A DNA stretch of 44,099 nt from Bacteroidia bacterium (GCA_030432405.1 JAUIHG010000007.1:1-44099), one strand, 5' to 3'; shown: positions 24,961 through 33,631, numbered from the stretch's first letter. Notes: generated by a model not told the origin, from the sequence alone. A program made the numbers and translations.

Positions 24961-26865
24961 TTACGCGTATGCACGGATGTTCTTCCCCTCCATGTAATTC
25001 AAGAAGGCCCGATTTGCCACCCGCATACCGCCCGGCGTGGGATAATCCCCGGTGAAGTACCAGTCGCCGGTATGGCCGGGAATGGCGGCGTGCAGGGCGT
25101 CGACGGTCTGGTAGATGACCTTGACCTCGGCCTGGATGTCGTCGGCGGTGACCAGGCGGGCGATACGATCGGAGATTTCCTGATCGCTGAAGGGCTCGTA
25201 GAGGCGCTTGACCAAGTTGCGCTGTTCGCCCGCAGGGCGCCCCACTTCTGCCTTGCAGGCTTCATACACTTCGGCAAGCAGGTCTTCCATGTCCCGCTCG
25301 CGGATCAGGTCAATCATGGCGCGGAAGGCCACAAAGTCGCCCATTTTGGACATGTCAATGCCGTAGCAATCCGGAAAGCGGATCTGCGGGGCGGAAGAGG
25401 CAATCACGATGCGCTTGGGGCCCAGCCGGTCGAGGATGCGGATGATGCTTTCGCGCAGGGTGGTGCCGCGGACGATAGAGTCGTCGATGAGCACCAGGGT
25501 ATCCACACCGCGTTTGACCTGGCCGTAGGTGGTGTCGTAAACGTGGGAAACCAGGTCGTTTCGGGACTGGTCTTCGGTGATGAAGGTGCGCAGTTTGGCG
25601 TCCTTGACGGCAAGTTTTTCGACGCGCAGGCGCTGGTGGAGGACCTTTTCGAGGGCTACCAGATCGGGTTTGCCGTCCATGGACAGGATGGCGTCGCGTT
25701 TGCGCTCGTCGAGGATGTCTTCCAAGCCCTTGACCAGGCCCAAAAAGGCCACTTCCGCCGTATTGGGGATGTAGCTGATGATGCTGTGGTCCAGGTCGCC
25801 TTCCACGGCGTTTACCACGGCCGGGGCCAGCATCTGGCCGAGTTTGATGCGCTCGTTGTAGATGTGCGCGTCCGAACCGCGGCTGAAATAGATGCGCTCG
25901 AAGGAACAGGAGCGCTTGGGTTCGGGTTTGCGGACATAGGCCTCCTCGAAATCGCCATTGGCCTTGACGATCAAGGCATGGCCGGGCTTGAGCTCCCGCA
26001 CGTCTTCCACCTTAAGGTTGAACGCGTTTTGGATGGCCGGACGCTCGGAGGCCGCGACCACAAAGTCCTCATCAGCGTACCAATACACCGGACGGATGCC
26101 GATGGGGTCCCGAAGGACGAAAGCGTCGCCGGAACCGATCAGCCCGGCCATGGCATAACCGCCATCAAAGTCACGCGCAGAACGGCTCAAGACCCGCTTG
26201 AGATCCAGCTCCCGTTCGATGAGGTCGGAAATGGCGCGGTTCTCGTGGTAGTTTTTGTACTGATCAAAAAGGCGCTGGTTTTCGACGTCCAGAAAGTGCC
26301 CGACTTTCTCGAGTACGGTCACGGTATCGGCGTTGCGCGTGGGATGTTGGCCGAGGGCCACGAGCTGGGAAAACAGCTCGTCGTTGTTGGTCAGGTTGAA
26401 GTTTCCGGCCATCACCAGGTTCCGCGACTTCCAGTTGTTGGCGCGGATGAAGGGGTGGCACGCATTGACCGAATTTTTGCCGTGGGTACCGTAGCGCAAG
26501 TGGCCGATCATCACCTCACCGGTGTACTTGACATTGCGCTTCAGCCATTCGCCCTTGCGGGTCTTTTTCCGCGGTTTGTCGGCGATCCCGTCGTTGATTT
26601 TCTTGAAGACCGTGCCGAAAATGTGCTTGATCGGCTGCTGATCGATGGACCGCGAACGGTCGATGTATTTCACCCCGGGTTGCACATCCAGCTTGATGGT
26701 GGCAATGCCGGCGCCATCCTGCCCCCGGTTGTGCTGCTTTTGCATGAGCAGGTACAGCTTCTGCAGGCCGTAGAAATGGCTACCGTAGCGGTCCCGGTAG
26801 TAATCGAGCGGTTTGCGGAGGCGGATAAAAGCAATACCGCACTCGTGCTTGATGGGATCGGACAC
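24961..26865 (-). CDS. Amidophosphoribosyltransferase family protein (long Bacteroidota PurF paralogue)
   Basis: A 634-residue protein with an N-terminal glutamine amidotransferase (Ntn hydrolase) domain and a C-terminal phosphoribosyltransferase domain. I chose a GTG start at 26865 because the protein then begins VSDPIKHECGI, matching the MSDPIKHECGI start of relatives; the frame stays open further upstream but that part looks noncoding. Seen: Cys9 as nucleophile (HECGI), HLRYGTHGKNS and MAGNFNLTN of the glutaminase domain, IGIRPVYWY, and the PRPP loop LVLIDDSIVRGTTLR near residue 455. It is longer than canonical PurF (about 470-500), with an added C-terminal region (about 540-634). It may make phosphoribosylamine for purines or have a related role; Bacteroidota often carry both forms. 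Confidence 0.87.
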   Translation of the reverse strand: MSDPIKHECGIAFIRLRKPLDYYRDRYGSHFYGLQKLYLLMQKQHNRGQDGAGIATIKLDVQPGVKYIDRSRSIDQQPIKHIFGTVFKKINDGIADKPRKKTRKGEWLKRNVKYTGEVMIGHLRYGTHGKNSVNACHPFIRANNWKSRNLVMAGNFNLTNNDELFSQLVALGQHPTRNADTVTVLEKVGHFLDVENQRLFDQYKNYHENRAISDLIERELDLKRVLSRSARDFDGGYAMAGLIGSGDAFVLRDPIGIRPVYWYADEDFVVAASERPAIQNAFNLKVEDVRELKPGHALIVKANGDFEEAYVRKPEPKRSCSFERIYFSRGSDAHIYNERIKLGQMLAPAVVNAVEGDLDHSIISYIPNTAEVAFLGLVKGLEDILDERKRDAILSMDGKPDLVALEKVLHQRLRVEKLAVKDAKLRTFITEDQSRNDLVSHVYDTTYGQVKRGVDTLVLIDDSIVRGTTLRESIIRILDRLGPKRIVIASSAPQIRFPDCYGIDMSKMGDFVAFRAMIDLIRERDMEDLLAEVYEACKAEVGRPAGEQRNLVKRLYEPFSDQEISDRIARLVTADDIQAEVKVIYQTVDALHAAIPGHTGDWYFTGDYPTPGGMRVANRAFLNYMEGKNIRAYA

Positions 26866-27010
26866 GGGAAAGCAGGGGTGAAAAGCTGCCGCCAGGATCA
26901 ACGCCGTTTGCTGCGGACCAAAGGCCGGAAAGGTGCTCCTGCGGCAGCCGGAATGGAGGGGAAATGCGCGGGGTTCCGGCTTTGATCGGCCGGCCGGAGC
27001 CGCACAGGAA

Positions 27011-27018
27011 CAAAGATA
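27011..27018 (-). promoter_or_regulatory. Candidate -7 element TATCTTTG for the PurF-family gene
   Basis: On the minus strand TATCTTTG matches TAnnTTTG exactly, but I find no TTG at 17-19 nt upstream. It would give a leader of about 140 nt ahead of the GTG at 26865, long enough for attenuation or a riboswitch, though I recognise no known purine riboswitch there. Confidence 0.35.
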
Positions 27019-27140
27019 ACCCGGATATGGGCCGGGAAGTTTCCCGGCGAATGCCGTTCCGGACAAAGGACAGGGCACTGGCCCTTGCTGCTGATGCGCG
27101 AGGCCCCGCGAAGCCGCACAACGCCCGGTTCTGCCGCTGC

Positions 27141-27659
27141 TCAGGAAATGGGCAGGCCCTGGTCCTCCTTGATGACGTGCAGCACAAAGGCGCTTTGCAC
27201 GCGGCCAATATTGCCGAGGGCGGCCAGCTTTTCGACGATAAAGTGCTGATAGGCATCCATGTCTTCGACCAGGATATGCAGCAGGTAATCGAAGGTGCCT
27301 GCAGTATGGAAGCAGGCGGTGACTTCGGGCAGGGTCTGAATCTCCTGCTCGAATTGCCGGATGTATTCAGTGGAGTGCTCCTTGAGGGTGACCTCGCAGA
27401 GGGCCATAAAAGGCAGGCCAAGGTGTTCTCGATCCAGCACCGCACGGTAGCCCTGGATGACCTGTTCGCGCTCCAGGCGGCGTATGCGCTCAAAGACCGG
27501 CGTTACGGTCAGGCCCAACGCAGCCGCCAATTCCTTGATGGTGGCTTTGGCGTTCTCCTGCAAAAGGGCCAACAGGCGGCGGTCCGTGGCATCGAGGGGC
27601 CGAATGCCTGTTCTGCCCCTGGGGTTGGCGGCAGCATATTTTTCTACGGATTCGCTCAT
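27141..27659 (-). CDS. Lrp/AsnC family transcriptional regulator
   Basis: A 172-residue regulator. After a short basic tail, residues 21-75 hold the winged helix-turn-helix (LDATDRRLLALLQENAKATIKELA, then GLTVTPVFERIRRLE), and residues 85-165 the RAM ligand-binding domain (YRAVLD, EVTACFHTAGTFDYLLHI, GNIGRVQSAFVLH). Members bind amino acids, form dimers to octamers, and repress or activate nearby genes. It is divergent from a PLP-dependent trans-sulfuration-type enzyme, with 121 bp between starts, which makes that gene the first candidate target. It ends 275 bp before the PurF-family start. Confidence 0.93.
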   Translation of the reverse strand: MSESVEKYAAANPRGRTGIRPLDATDRRLLALLQENAKATIKELAAALGLTVTPVFERIRRLEREQVIQGYRAVLDREHLGLPFMALCEVTLKEHSTEYIRQFEQEIQTLPEVTACFHTAGTFDYLLHILVEDMDAYQHFIVEKLAALGNIGRVQSAFVLHVIKEDQGLPIS

Positions 27660-27702
27660 GAGCAGAAAGATCGGGAATAAAATCCTACTAAACAGCCAAG
27701 AA

Positions 27703-27717
27703 TAGAATTATTTCCTT
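27703..27717 (+). promoter_or_regulatory. Possible Lrp-type operator between divergent genes
   Basis: TAGAATTATTTCCTT agrees with the E. coli Lrp consensus YAGHAWATTWTDCTR at 11 of 15 positions by my count. It lies in a strikingly AT-rich patch (about 27663-27720) between the lrp-like gene and the PLP enzyme gene. The E. coli consensus may not apply in this phylum. Confidence 0.3.
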
Positions 27718-27780
27718 CTGTGATGCCCATCACTGGAAACATTGTCTGCTTTGGCCCAACTTTAAGGAAAAGCATACGCC

Positions 27781-29106
27781 ATGTCCGACCGCCATGCCCG
27801 AAACCCCGAAAGCCTGATGATGTCGCTGGGCCACGATCCCAGCGCACACGGCGATGCCGTCAAGATGCCGCTGTTTGCCAGCAGCACCTACGTGTTTCCC
27901 GACGCCCGAACGGGTGCAGAGCGCTTCGCCGCGGTACGCGGCGAAGAAGGCGCAAAGGGTGGACCGATTTACGCGCGCCTTGGCCACCCCAACCTGGTGC
28001 TGGCCGAGGAACGCCTCCGCGTATGGGAGGATGCCGATGCCGCCCTGCTGTTCCACAGCGGGATGTCGGCCATCGCCACCACCTTCCTTGCTCACCTGCG
28101 CCCGGGGGATGTGCTTTTGTTCACCGGTCCGGTTTATGGCGGTACGGACCACCTGATCCGCGAAACCCTGCCGGGCTTTGGCGTAGAGGTCTTCGAGTTT
28201 GACCCTTCGGAAAGCGACGCTACCCTTTTGCGCCGTGTACGGGAAGCGGGTTTTGACCAACGGGTGGCCATGGTCTACGCCGAAACCCCGGCCAACCCCA
28301 CCAACCACCTGGTGGATCTGGCGCGCTGCCGCCGCCTGGCCGACCGCTTTTCCAAGCCAGACCGCAAAACGCTCCTGGCGGTGGACAACACGTTCCTGGG
28401 GCCGATCTGGCAGCGCCCGCTCGACCTCGGTGCGGACCTGGTGCTGTATTCCGCCACCAAATACCTGGCCGGCCACAGCGACGTGATTGCCGGTGCAGTG
28501 CTCGGGAACGAAGAAGCCATGGTGCCTATCCGCAGTATGCGCGTATACCTCGGCACGGCCGCTGGGCCCTGGACGGCCTGGCTGCTGACCCGGAGCCTGG
28601 AAACGCTGCGCCTGCGCATGGAGCGCCAGGAGCAATCGGCCCGCACCTTGGCCGGTTGGCTGCGCCGCGAAGCGCAAAAGCCCGACAGCCCCCTGGCCGA
28701 CATCAACTTCCTGGGCTTCCTGGAGGCAGACGGCGAAGCCGCAGCCACAACGGAGATCGACACCAATCAGGCCCGCATCTACCGCAACCAGTGCCTCGGC
28801 GCCGGGGCCATGATTGCGTTCGCCGTAGGCGAAGACCGCGAGGATGCCTTTGATTTTCTCGACGGCCTTAAGCTGGTCCGATTGGCGGTCAGCCTGGGCG
28901 GTACGGAATCCCTGGCCGAGCACCCGGCCTCCATGACCCATGGGGGTGTGGATCCCGAGATCCGCACACAGGAAGGCATCCACGAAAACCTGGTGCGGCT
29001 GTCCATTGGGGTTGAGCACCCAGAGGACCTGATCGCCGATCTCCAGCGGGCGCTGGCACACCTGGCCGAATGCCGGGCCGAACGCCTGGTGGGCGTGGCT
29101 GGCTAA
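27781..29106 (+). CDS. PLP-dependent trans-sulfuration enzyme (cystathionine gamma-synthase/lyase or methionine gamma-lyase type)
   Basis: A 441-residue Cys/Met metabolism enzyme (PF01053). Seen: PLFASSTYVF and GPIYARLGHPN near the N-terminus, the cofactor ring-stacking region FHSGMSAIATTF, YGGTDHL, AETPANPTNHLVDL, DNTFLGPIWQRPLDLGADL, the PLP lysine in YSATKYLAGHSDVIAG (K227), and the C-terminal SLGGTESLAEHP(A)SMTH, RLSIGVEHPEDLIADL. All key residues are intact. It is 30-60 residues longer than typical members because of an insertion after about 285 (RREAQKPDSPLADIN...). Reaction type (gamma-elimination of methionine or cystathionine, or gamma-replacement) cannot be fixed from sequence. Divergence from an Lrp regulator suggests amino-acid-responsive degradation. 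Two hairpins of the TTCGCC/GGCGAA family lie in this gene (27924-27946, 28819-28833). Confidence 0.9.
   Translation: MSDRHARNPESLMMSLGHDPSAHGDAVKMPLFASSTYVFPDARTGAERFAAVRGEEGAKGGPIYARLGHPNLVLAEERLRVWEDADAALLFHSGMSAIATTFLAHLRPGDVLLFTGPVYGGTDHLIRETLPGFGVEVFEFDPSESDATLLRRVREAGFDQRVAMVYAETPANPTNHLVDLARCRRLADRFSKPDRKTLLAVDNTFLGPIWQRPLDLGADLVLYSATKYLAGHSDVIAGAVLGNEEAMVPIRSMRVYLGTAAGPWTAWLLTRSLETLRLRMERQEQSARTLAGWLRREAQKPDSPLADINFLGFLEADGEAAATTEIDTNQARIYRNQCLGAGAMIAFAVGEDREDAFDFLDGLKLVRLAVSLGGTESLAEHPASMTHGGVDPEIRTQEGIHENLVRLSIGVEHPEDLIADLQRALAHLAECRAERLVGVAG
27924..27946. repeat. Hairpin of the TTCGCC/GGCGAA family, 10-bp arms
   Basis: CTTCGCCGCG (27924-27933), loop GTA, CGCGGCGAAG (27937-27946), perfectly paired and the longest stem seen in this family. 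It is in frame in the PLP enzyme gene, encoding RFAAVRGEEG in a loop region before GPIYARLGHP. Confidence 0.55.
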
Positions 29107-29148
29107 AGGCTGGAAGGGGCGCAGGCCCTGCGTATCTTGCGCCGTCCA

Positions 29149-30093
29149 ATGCCGCCAAACGCCGATCCCCAAGCTCCCGACAGGACCGCTACTGCACGTT
29201 CTGCGCCCTGGCGCTGCCCAAAATGCCAGGCACCCCGGGATGCGTTCCGCACCGAGGCCGCCCAATGGACCTGCAGCAGTTGCGGCACGGCCTACCCTGT
29301 GCTGTTGGACAAGCCCTTTTTGTTGCATCCCGACAACCCGATTCGGGACTACTTCATCGAGCACATCGGCAAGAGCGCTGGAAGCGCGCCAAAATCGGGC
29401 AAAGGCAAATTCAAAAGCCTCTTCCCCACGCCGCCTCAACGCGTGTGGACCCGGTCCTGCCTTCGCGCGGTCACGCGCATTTTGCGCGAAAACGATCCCG
29501 CCAGCTCCGGCAAGGTGGTCATGAACATCGGCAGCGGCACCGATGGGGTATACCAAAAGCTGTACGCCCCATACCCGGATCTGCTGCGCGTGGGCCTGCC
29601 ACTGGATGGCCGGATTGACGCCTTTGGTGACGCAATGGACTTTCCGTTACAGGACAACAGCGTGGACCTAGTCCTGAGCAGCTCCGTGTTGGAGCACATC
29701 GAAGACGTGGAGCGCTCGGTGGCCGATCAATTCCGCCTGCTCAAACCCGGCGGCCTGGTCTATGCGGAGATTCCCTTTTTGCGGGCCTGGCACATGGAGC
29801 CGGTCGACTACCAGCGCTATACCTGGTCGGGCATCGAAAAGCTGTTTGCCCGCCACGGTTTTGAAACCGTAGAGCGCGGCATTTGCTCCGGGCCGTTCAC
29901 GGCCTGGGCCCTTTTTGTCCAGGACTTTTTGATCGGCATGGCGCCCGGGGCGAGCAAGTTCCCGGTGCGCATTCTGGCCAGCTGGCTGCTGCACCCCTGG
30001 AAGTTTTTGGACCGCCTGGTCGAAAACGCACCCTGGGCCCGCAAAGTGGCCTGCAACTTCTATTTCGTGGGCCGGAAACCGGCGAAGGCGTAA
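29149..30093 (+). CDS. SAM-dependent methyltransferase with N-terminal zinc ribbon
   Basis: A 314-residue protein from the ATG at 29149 (an in-frame TTG at 29137 is less likely). Residues 21-48 hold CPKC and CSSC (C23, C26, C42, C45), a Trm112-like zinc ribbon. The class I methyltransferase core follows: VVMNIGSGTDGVYQKL (motif I, with Asn replacing the usual acidic residue), DAMDFPLQDNSVDLVLSSSVLEHIEDV, and FRLLKPGGLVYAEIPFL. A long C-terminal part (about 210-314) includes WHMEPVDYQRYTWSG and hydrophobic segments that may bind membranes or a lipid. The substrate is unknown. It follows the PLP enzyme by 42 bp, so they may be co-transcribed, and is convergent with the MoxR gene. Confidence 0.8.
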   Translation: MPPNADPQAPDRTATARSAPWRCPKCQAPRDAFRTEAAQWTCSSCGTAYPVLLDKPFLLHPDNPIRDYFIEHIGKSAGSAPKSGKGKFKSLFPTPPQRVWTRSCLRAVTRILRENDPASSGKVVMNIGSGTDGVYQKLYAPYPDLLRVGLPLDGRIDAFGDAMDFPLQDNSVDLVLSSSVLEHIEDVERSVADQFRLLKPGGLVYAEIPFLRAWHMEPVDYQRYTWSGIEKLFARHGFETVERGICSGPFTAWALFVQDFLIGMAPGASKFPVRILASWLLHPWKFLDRLVENAPWARKVACNFYFVGRKPAKA

Positions 30094-30171
30094 CGCAGGC
30101 ACGAGCGTTTGTGCCGCGGCAGCGCCGAGCATGGACGTCCGAAGTTCGGCTCCGCGCAATGCCGCCCGGGA

Positions 30172-31146
30172 CTACAGCAAATCCGCAATCAGCTGCTCCA
30201 GCCCGATGCCCTCCGCTTCGGCCTTGTAGTTGCGCACGATGCGGTGGCGAAGGATGGGCTCGGCCACGGCCTGCACATCTTCGATGTCCGGGGAATATTT
30301 GCCGTGGGTGGCGGCATGGGCCTTGGCCCCCAGGACCAAAAACTGCGAAGCGCGTGGACCCGCTCCCCAGGACAGGTATTCGGTGACCTTCTCCGGAGCG
30401 CGGGCTGTACCCGGCCGCGTACGGGCCGCCAGATCCACCGCGTATTCCAGCACATTGTCGGCAATGGGAATGCGGCGGATGAGGTGCTGATAGGCGCGGA
30501 TTTCCTCGCCGTCCAGGATTTTCTGGACGCTGGTCTTGTGGTCCTGTGTGGTGGCCTTGACCACCGCTACCTCTTCCTCGTAGCTCGGATAGTCCAGGCG
30601 GATGTTGAACATGAAACGGTCCAACTGGGCCTCGGGCAAGGGATAGGTGCCCTCCTGTTCGATCGGGTTCTGGGTGGCCAGCACAAAAAACGGCAGCGGC
30701 AGTGGGTGGCGGTGGCCAGCCGCGGTCACGCCGCGCTCCTGCATGGCCTCCAACAAGGCGGCCTGCGTTTTGGGCGGCGTCCGGTTGATCTCATCGGCCA
30801 GAATGATGTTGGCAAACAGCGGGCCGGGGTTGAAACGGAAGTTGCGTTGGTCGTCCAGCATTTCCGAACCGATGATGTCCGATGGCATCAGGTCCGGTGT
30901 GAATTGAATGCGCTTGAAGGACAGGTGCAGTACATCGCTGATGGTCTGGATCAACAGGGTCTTGGCCAGACCCGGCACACCGACCAGCAGGCTGTGCCCG
31001 TCGCAGAAAATCGAGAGCAGGACATAGCGCACCACATCGTCCTGGCCCACGATGACTTTGCCGATTTCCGAGCGCAGGCGGCCGTAGGCATTCGCCAGGC
31101 CGTCTACGGCCTGGACATCGTTGGCGGAAGCGGTGGAAGCGGACAT
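30172..31146 (-). CDS. MoxR-family AAA+ ATPase
   Basis: A 324-residue AAA+ protein of the MoxR family. The start at 31146 (MSASTASANDVQAVDG) is chosen because the frame upstream lacks conservation and overlaps the preceding gene's end. Seen: Walker A GVPGLAKT, Walker B ADEINRTPPKTQAALLEAMQE, sensor-1 LATQNPIEQEGTYPLPEAQLDRF, and the C-terminal lid with GAGPRASQFL. MoxR proteins assist assembly or activation of other protein complexes, often with VWA-domain or DUF58 partners; none is adjacent here. Instead it closes a run of three SurA/PpiC-type genes on the same strand, 50 bp after the last, which suggests co-expression with periplasmic folding factors. Confidence 0.93.
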   Translation of the reverse strand: MSASTASANDVQAVDGLANAYGRLRSEIGKVIVGQDDVVRYVLLSIFCDGHSLLVGVPGLAKTLLIQTISDVLHLSFKRIQFTPDLMPSDIIGSEMLDDQRNFRFNPGPLFANIILADEINRTPPKTQAALLEAMQERGVTAAGHRHPLPLPFFVLATQNPIEQEGTYPLPEAQLDRFMFNIRLDYPSYEEEVAVVKATTQDHKTSVQKILDGEEIRAYQHLIRRIPIADNVLEYAVDLAARTRPGTARAPEKVTEYLSWGAGPRASQFLVLGAKAHAATHGKYSPDIEDVQAVAEPILRHRIVRNYKAEAEGIGLEQLIADLL

Positions 31147-31196
31147 GGGCGGATGGGAAAAGCGAATGAAAACAAATCGAAAAAAGCCCGCAGCTG

Positions 31197-32624
31197 TTAC
31201 TGCGCGCCGGATGCAGCGGTGCGCCAACGCCCGGCTTCTTCGCAGTCGCCGAAGGCGGCATCCACGCGAAGATAGGTGCGGCCCAGGCGCTGGGTCAGCC
31301 ACTCCTCCATGATGCGGGCGCGCTTCTGTTGCAGGGCAGCGGCCTGGATTTTGGAGTAGTCCTGGTCCAGGTTGGCCTGGTGGGGTTCGGTCTGGTCGCG
31401 CAGCAAGAGCAAGCGGTAGGCTTGTTTGCCGGCGGGCGTGTAGAAGGGCTGGGGCGAAGAAATCTGGCCTGGCTCGAGCTTCTCGATGGCGTAATAGACT
31501 TCCCGTTCCAATTCGTCGATCTCAAAAGCAGGGGCACCCGTGTTTGGGTTGAGCATCTCCCCACCGGAGCGCTTGCTGGCCTCGTCCATGCTGAAGCGCG
31601 TCACGGCTTCGGCAAAGCCGAGGCGGCCTTCGCGGATTTCCCGCGCAATGGAATCCAGGCGGCTGGACACACGGGCGAGGTTGCTGCTGGTCACCGAAGG
31701 CTGGATGAGGATGTGGCGCAGGCAGGCCTGCTCTCCACGACGCTCCACCATTTCGATGACGTGGAAACCGAATTGCGTTTCGACCACCTCGGAAATTTCA
31801 CCGTCTTTCAGCCGAAAGGCGGCGGCTTCAAACTCGGGCACAAACTGGCCCCGGCCCACACAGCCCAGGTCCCCGTCCTCTTCTTTGGAACCCGGGTCGT
31901 CCGAATAGATGCTGGCCAGAAAGCCGAGCTTCTCGCCATTCAGCACGCGCTGGCGCAGGTCCTCGGCCGTCTCGCGGGCAAAGGCGCGCTGCTCGGCCGT
32001 GGGCTCGGGAATGAGGACCAGCTGGCTGAGCTTGACTTCGGCGTCAAAATAGGGCAGGCTGTCTTCGGGGATCTCGCGGAAAAACTGCCGCACCTCTGCC
32101 GGGCTGATGCGTACATCGCCCGCAATCTGCTGCTGCATGCGTTGGGCCAGCAGCTGGTTGGAGATGTCTTCGCGGAAGTCGTCCTTGAGCGCGGCGATCG
32201 ATTTGCCGTAGAATTCTTCCAGTTTCTCGGGACTGCCCAAAAGGCCGATGAAGTAGTCAAAGCGGCGGTTGAGTTCCAGTTCCACTTCGTCTTCGGACAC
32301 CACCACGGAGTCCTCGGCTGCCTGCAGCACCAGCAATTGCTGGGCAATTTGCTGGTCCAACAGGGTGCAGCGGATTTCCGGCGACGGCGTTTGTTCCTCG
32401 GCCATCTGGAGCACCTGGAACTCGATGTCGCTTTTGAGCACCATGCGGTCGCCGACCTGCGCCACGACCTTGTCCACCAGCTTGGGGTACTGGGCCTTCG
32501 CCGGACCGGCGAACACCAAACCCAGCATCAGCAGGGGCAGCAGGCGCCAGTAGCGCGCCGGGGCCGCAACACGGCCTTCGCCGCAGGCGCGGCCATTCTT
32601 CGAAACTTCAGCAATAGCACACAT
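31197..32624 (-). CDS. SurA-like periplasmic peptidyl-prolyl isomerase
   Basis: A 475-residue exported chaperone and proline isomerase. The start at 32624 is favoured; the next 45 residues include a signal peptide whose hydrophobic core is LLPLLMLGLVFAGPAKAQ. Then come a SurA_N-type helical domain (about 50-190) and two parvulin regions: one with FLASIYSDDPGSKEEDGDLGCVGRGQFVPEFEAAAF and GFHVIEMVERRGEQACLRHILIQP (about 200-340), and a second with FAEAVTRFSMDEASKRSGGEML (about 340-440). By family knowledge it helps outer-membrane proteins fold in the periplasm. It is the third of three such genes in a row and precedes moxR. A hairpin with TTCGCC/GGCGAA arms (32497-32513) overlaps the signal peptide. 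Confidence 0.87.
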   Translation of the reverse strand: MCAIAEVSKNGRACGEGRVAAPARYWRLLPLLMLGLVFAGPAKAQYPKLVDKVVAQVGDRMVLKSDIEFQVLQMAEEQTPSPEIRCTLLDQQIAQQLLVLQAAEDSVVVSEDEVELELNRRFDYFIGLLGSPEKLEEFYGKSIAALKDDFREDISNQLLAQRMQQQIAGDVRISPAEVRQFFREIPEDSLPYFDAEVKLSQLVLIPEPTAEQRAFARETAEDLRQRVLNGEKLGFLASIYSDDPGSKEEDGDLGCVGRGQFVPEFEAAAFRLKDGEISEVVETQFGFHVIEMVERRGEQACLRHILIQPSVTSSNLARVSSRLDSIAREIREGRLGFAEAVTRFSMDEASKRSGGEMLNPNTGAPAFEIDELEREVYYAIEKLEPGQISSPQPFYTPAGKQAYRLLLLRDQTEPHQANLDQDYSKIQAAALQQKRARIMEEWLTQRLGRTYLRVDAAFGDCEEAGRWRTAASGAQ

Positions 32625-32731
32625 GGGAGGACGGATAAGGTGTACTATACCAGAAGTTTGTTGAATTTGCAGCGAGCGCCGGGGCGGTAGATGCGCGGCG
32701 CTCATGCACGGCAAATTTCAATGGACTTCTT

Positions 32732-33631
32732 TTACAGTACACCAGGCGTATAGATGTCGAACTGTTCGCGCCGCTGGCCTTCGAGATAGAGGTCGCGGTA
32801 GGTCTGTTTGACCTGCTCGCGGCGGCGCTTGTTGAGGATGCGTTGGCGGATGTCGTCCTTCCAGTAGTTGAGGGGACCGGGTTCGCCGGAGGCGCGGCGT
32901 TCCCGAAGGCGTAGGAGAATGAGGCGCTCCTGGTGCCGGATTTCCACCACGCGCTCCGTGCGGAGCTGTTCGGGGTCAAAATCCACACCCGGAAAACTAC
33001 GCTTCAATTCCCGGGGGCCGTACCACCGCTGGGGATCAATGTGGTAGTCCAGGCAGTAGAGCAGGCAGAAGCGGTCGAGCTCGGCCTGGAAGCGCTCCGG
33101 ATTTCCAAACCACAGCTGGAGGGAGTCGTAATTGACCACCCCCTGCTCGACAACCACGTGGTCAAAGCGGTAAACGGGCTGCTCCAGCACAAATTGTGCC
33201 CGCTCGGCGTCGTAGAAGGCCTCGATTTCGGTAGCCGGCACCACCGTATCCAGGTTCTGCTCCAGCCATTCCTGCAAGTAGGCATCGGTGAGCAGGGACT
33301 CGCGGTAGGCCCGGGCCTGCTCCTCGATGTCGTCCAGGCGGTCGGGCAGGTTGGCCTCGGCCACCTTCAGCAGCAGGCCCTGCTTGATCCAGCGGTCGAT
33401 GAAATCGCCGACCAGCGCGGCGGAGTCCTCCGGACTGAGTTCGCCGAAGGCGATCCCGGACAGGTCATCCGCATACAGGTAGCGGTCGTGCACACGGGCC
33501 AGGGCTTCGCCTTCCGGCGAATCCTGCTCCGGGCTGCAGGCACTCCACAGCGGCAGCAGCAGACCGAGCGCCCACCATGCCGGGAAAAGCCTACGGGCGC
33601 ACGCGCCCCGATCAGCGGACCAGCCCTTCAA
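32732..33631 (-). CDS. Lipoprotein related to SurA/PpiC chaperones, without a parvulin domain
   Basis: A 299-residue protein with an N-terminal lipoprotein signal (LLLPLWSAC lipobox, Cys32). The mature part begins acidic, then is mostly helical: LVGDFIDRWIKQGLLLKVAEAN and YLQEWLEQNLDTVVPATEIEAFYDAERAQF resemble the N-terminal chaperone domain of SurA-like proteins. I do not find the parvulin signature (such as ARHILI or GG-x-x-G). It overlaps the end of the upstream PpiC gene by 20 bp and lies before a SurA-like gene, so translational coupling is likely. It may be an envelope-anchored chaperone or an adaptor for its two neighbours; this is inference from context. Near-copies of the TTCGCC/GGCGAA hairpin occur at 33440-33454 and 33506-33521. 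Confidence 0.75.
   Translation of the reverse strand: MKGWSADRGACARRLFPAWWALGLLLPLWSACSPEQDSPEGEALARVHDRYLYADDLSGIAFGELSPEDSAALVGDFIDRWIKQGLLLKVAEANLPDRLDDIEEQARAYRESLLTDAYLQEWLEQNLDTVVPATEIEAFYDAERAQFVLEQPVYRFDHVVVEQGVVNYDSLQLWFGNPERFQAELDRFCLLYCLDYHIDPQRWYGPRELKRSFPGVDFDPEQLRTERVVEIRHQERLILLRLRERRASGEPGPLNYWKDDIRQRILNKRRREQVKQTYRDLYLEGQRREQFDIYTPGVL

Noticed and set aside
24723..24974. Minus-strand frame of 83 codons in the korA-PurF gap
   Set aside because: It overlaps the purF-family stop and crosses several hairpins, with no recognisable protein family. Better explained as a noncoding structured or repeated region.
22159..26985. A plus-strand open frame of about 1,600 codons antisense to korA, korB's start and the PurF-family gene
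   Set aside because: It lies opposite genes with clear conserved motifs, crosses the noncoding gap, has no recognisable domain, and is the usual result of GC-rich codon bias. The opposite strand is plainly the coding one.
26866..27078. N-terminal 71-residue extension of the PurF-family protein
   Set aside because: The extension is proline/cysteine/arginine-rich with no conservation, and would displace the catalytic cysteine from the N-terminus; a GTG at the homologous start exists.
31147..31302. N-terminal 52-residue extension of the MoxR protein
   Set aside because: It overlaps the SurA-like gene's end, is arginine-rich and unlike MoxR N-termini; an ATG at 31146 gives the standard length.
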